NCBI RefSeq assembly: GCF_020905345.1
Contig: NZ_JAJJMO010000001.1
Coordinates: 3,410,001 to 3,474,000, forward strand
Source of the DNA: Flavobacterium pisciphilum
GTDB lineage: Bacteria; Bacteroidota; Bacteroidia; Flavobacteriales; Flavobacteriaceae
DNA length: 64,000 nt
Reading direction: 5' to 3'
Shown: piece after piece, positions 63,080-64,000 of the stretch
How the letters are laid out: the number at the start of each line of letters is the position of its first letter
Numbering within the stretch: the first letter of the stretch is position 1
Notes under the pieces: model-generated
The model's input: the letters and a program-made list of their open reading frames with translations, nothing else
Databases searched by the model: none
Told to the model about the DNA's origin: nothing
Program-made: the position numbers and the translations under genes

Positions 63080-64000
63080 ATGAAAAAAATTAAAAAAATA
63101 CTGCTTGTTTTGTTCTTACTGCTTATTGTTTTAGGGATTGTTTTGTGTACTTATATTTTTCATTTAAAACCAAAATATGAAGGAGAAGTAAAACTGAAAA
63201 ATATTCAAAAAGAAACAACTGTATACTTTGATGATTTTGGTGTGCCACATATTTATGCAGATTCTCAAAAAGAAGCCATGACCGTTTTGGGTTATGTACA
63301 TGCTCAGGACCGTTTGTGGCAAATGGAGTTAATGCGACGAATAGCTTCAGGACGATTGTCGGAAATTTTTGGTTCGGTAATGCTTAAAAATGATAAGTTT
63401 TTCTCTGGTTTAGGAATAGAAGAAGCGTCAGAGAAAGCAATAGCGCAATTAGATAAAAACAGTCAGAGTTATCAATTAACAATGGCTTATTTAGATGGAA
63501 TAAACCAATATATGGATGAAGGGGTTACACCAATAGAGTTTCAATTGGTTGGAGTGAAAAAACAGAAATTCACTATAAAAGATGTGTATAATATTTTTGG
63601 ATATATGTCATTTAGTTTTGCAATGGCACAAAAGACAGATCCCTTAATGACTGATATTCGTAATAAATATGGAGATGAATATTTAAAAGATTTTGGTTTA
63701 AATGGAGAATTGAATACTACTCAAATAAGAAGTGCAAAAGAGAAGCCTGAGGAATATGCAGCAATTTCAAAATCGGTTGCTTCACTTCTTGAAAAATCTC
63801 CAATTCCACCTTTTATAGGAAGTAATAGTTGGGTGATTTCTTCTCAGAAAACAAAGAATGGGAAAGTTATTTTTGCTAATGATCCTCATATTGGGTTTTC
63901 ACAACCAGGAACATGGTATGAAGCTCATATTGTAACTCCAGATTTTGAATTGTATGGTTGTTATTTGGCAGGAACGCCATATCCTTTATTAGGACATAAT
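63080..64000 (+). CDS. Penicillin acylase family protein (3' part outside window)
   Basis: At least 307 residues of an N-terminal nucleophile hydrolase, cut by the right edge. A signal anchor (about 5-27) is followed by the alpha-chain region, with DDFGVPHIYADSQKEAMTVLGYVHAQDRLWQMELMRRIASGRLSEIFG, the family's best-known block. The autoproteolysis and nucleophile site is GSNSW, with S248 as the likely first residue of the beta chain. Substrates in this family range from beta-lactams to acyl-homoserine lactones; which applies cannot be told. Confidence 0.9.
   Translation, partial: MKKIKKILLVLFLLLIVLGIVLCTYIFHLKPKYEGEVKLKNIQKETTVYFDDFGVPHIYADSQKEAMTVLGYVHAQDRLWQMELMRRIASGRLSEIFGSVMLKNDKFFSGLGIEEASEKAIAQLDKNSQSYQLTMAYLDGINQYMDEGVTPIEFQLVGVKKQKFTIKDVYNIFGYMSFSFAMAQKTDPLMTDIRNKYGDEYLKDFGLNGELNTTQIRSAKEKPEEYAAISKSVASLLEKSPIPPFIGSNSWVISSQKTKNGKVIFANDPHIGFSQPGTWYEAHIVTPDFELYGCYLAGTPYPLLGHN

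Noticed and set aside
1..64000. tRNA, rRNA, CRISPR array, insertion sequence or prophage
   Set aside because: I looked for tRNA T-loop signatures, repeated spacers, transposase motifs and integrase genes and found none.

Overview
The window looks like a chromosomal segment of a Flavobacterium-type member of the Bacteroidota. The DNA is AT-rich. Promoters follow the Bacteroidota pattern (a TAnnTTTG element at about -7, sometimes with TTG about 19 bp upstream). Two proteins carry C-terminal type IX secretion sorting domains, and many genes belong to families typical of this group (DUF4271, DUF4296, DUF3109, DUF3857, SIMPL, DUF1800/DUF1501, a carboxypeptidase-regulatory-domain TonB receptor). 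I see no rRNA, tRNA, CRISPR array, phage or insertion sequence. The organism call is inference from gene content.

Layout. 1-5.5 kb: a cut-off DUF4271 gene, a glycosyltransferase, pyrC, a DUF4296 lipoprotein, an NAD-dependent epimerase and tyrS. 5.5-8.8 kb: two type IX cargo proteins around a LuxE-like acyl-protein synthetase. 8.9-16.6 kb: a probable phosphate-response cluster of a beta-helix lipoprotein, a TonB receptor, a PhoB/PhoR-like two-component pair and an OprP-like porin, with arrays of 11-bp repeats upstream of three of the genes. 16.6-21.9 kb: a MurG-like glycosyltransferase, a Lys/Ala-rich secreted protein and a very large outer-membrane protein. 22-24.4 kb: a small accessory locus in which two XRE regulators, nearly identical in their 3' parts, flank a frameshifted lipoprotein gene and a small membrane protein. 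24.4-34 kb: housekeeping genes (aspartate kinase, fbp, dCMP deaminase, S41 protease, MarC and others). 34-38 kb: nrdB and nrdA with a structured spacer. 38.3-41.5 kb: a DUF1800/DUF1501 pair flanked by copies of a dispersed repeat. 41.8-46.1 kb: a phenylalanine/tyrosine biosynthesis operon preceded by what looks like a complete transcription attenuator. 46.3-55.4 kb: rsgA, dtd, three DUF3857 paralogues, a MazG-like enzyme and aroA. 55.5-64 kb: queA, a SIMPL protein, kynU, a glycine-zipper lipoprotein, an unusual 599-residue protein, an AsmA-like protein and a cut-off penicillin-acylase-family gene.

The most notable finding is the attenuator at 41776-41977. A promoter drives a 26-codon leader rich in Phe and Tyr codons. 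An 8-nt segment in the leader can pair with the 5' arm of a strong terminator that ends just before pheA. All four downstream genes make Phe/Tyr or their precursors, so stalling on uncharged tRNA-Phe or tRNA-Tyr would switch on the whole pathway. The second is the set of 11-bp repeats in the putative Pho cluster, which resemble the 11-bp half-sites of E. coli Pho boxes. The third is the XRE pair: the last 234 bp before the terminator loop differ at 5 positions, while the preceding 132 bp of coding sequence differ at 43, which points to gene conversion.
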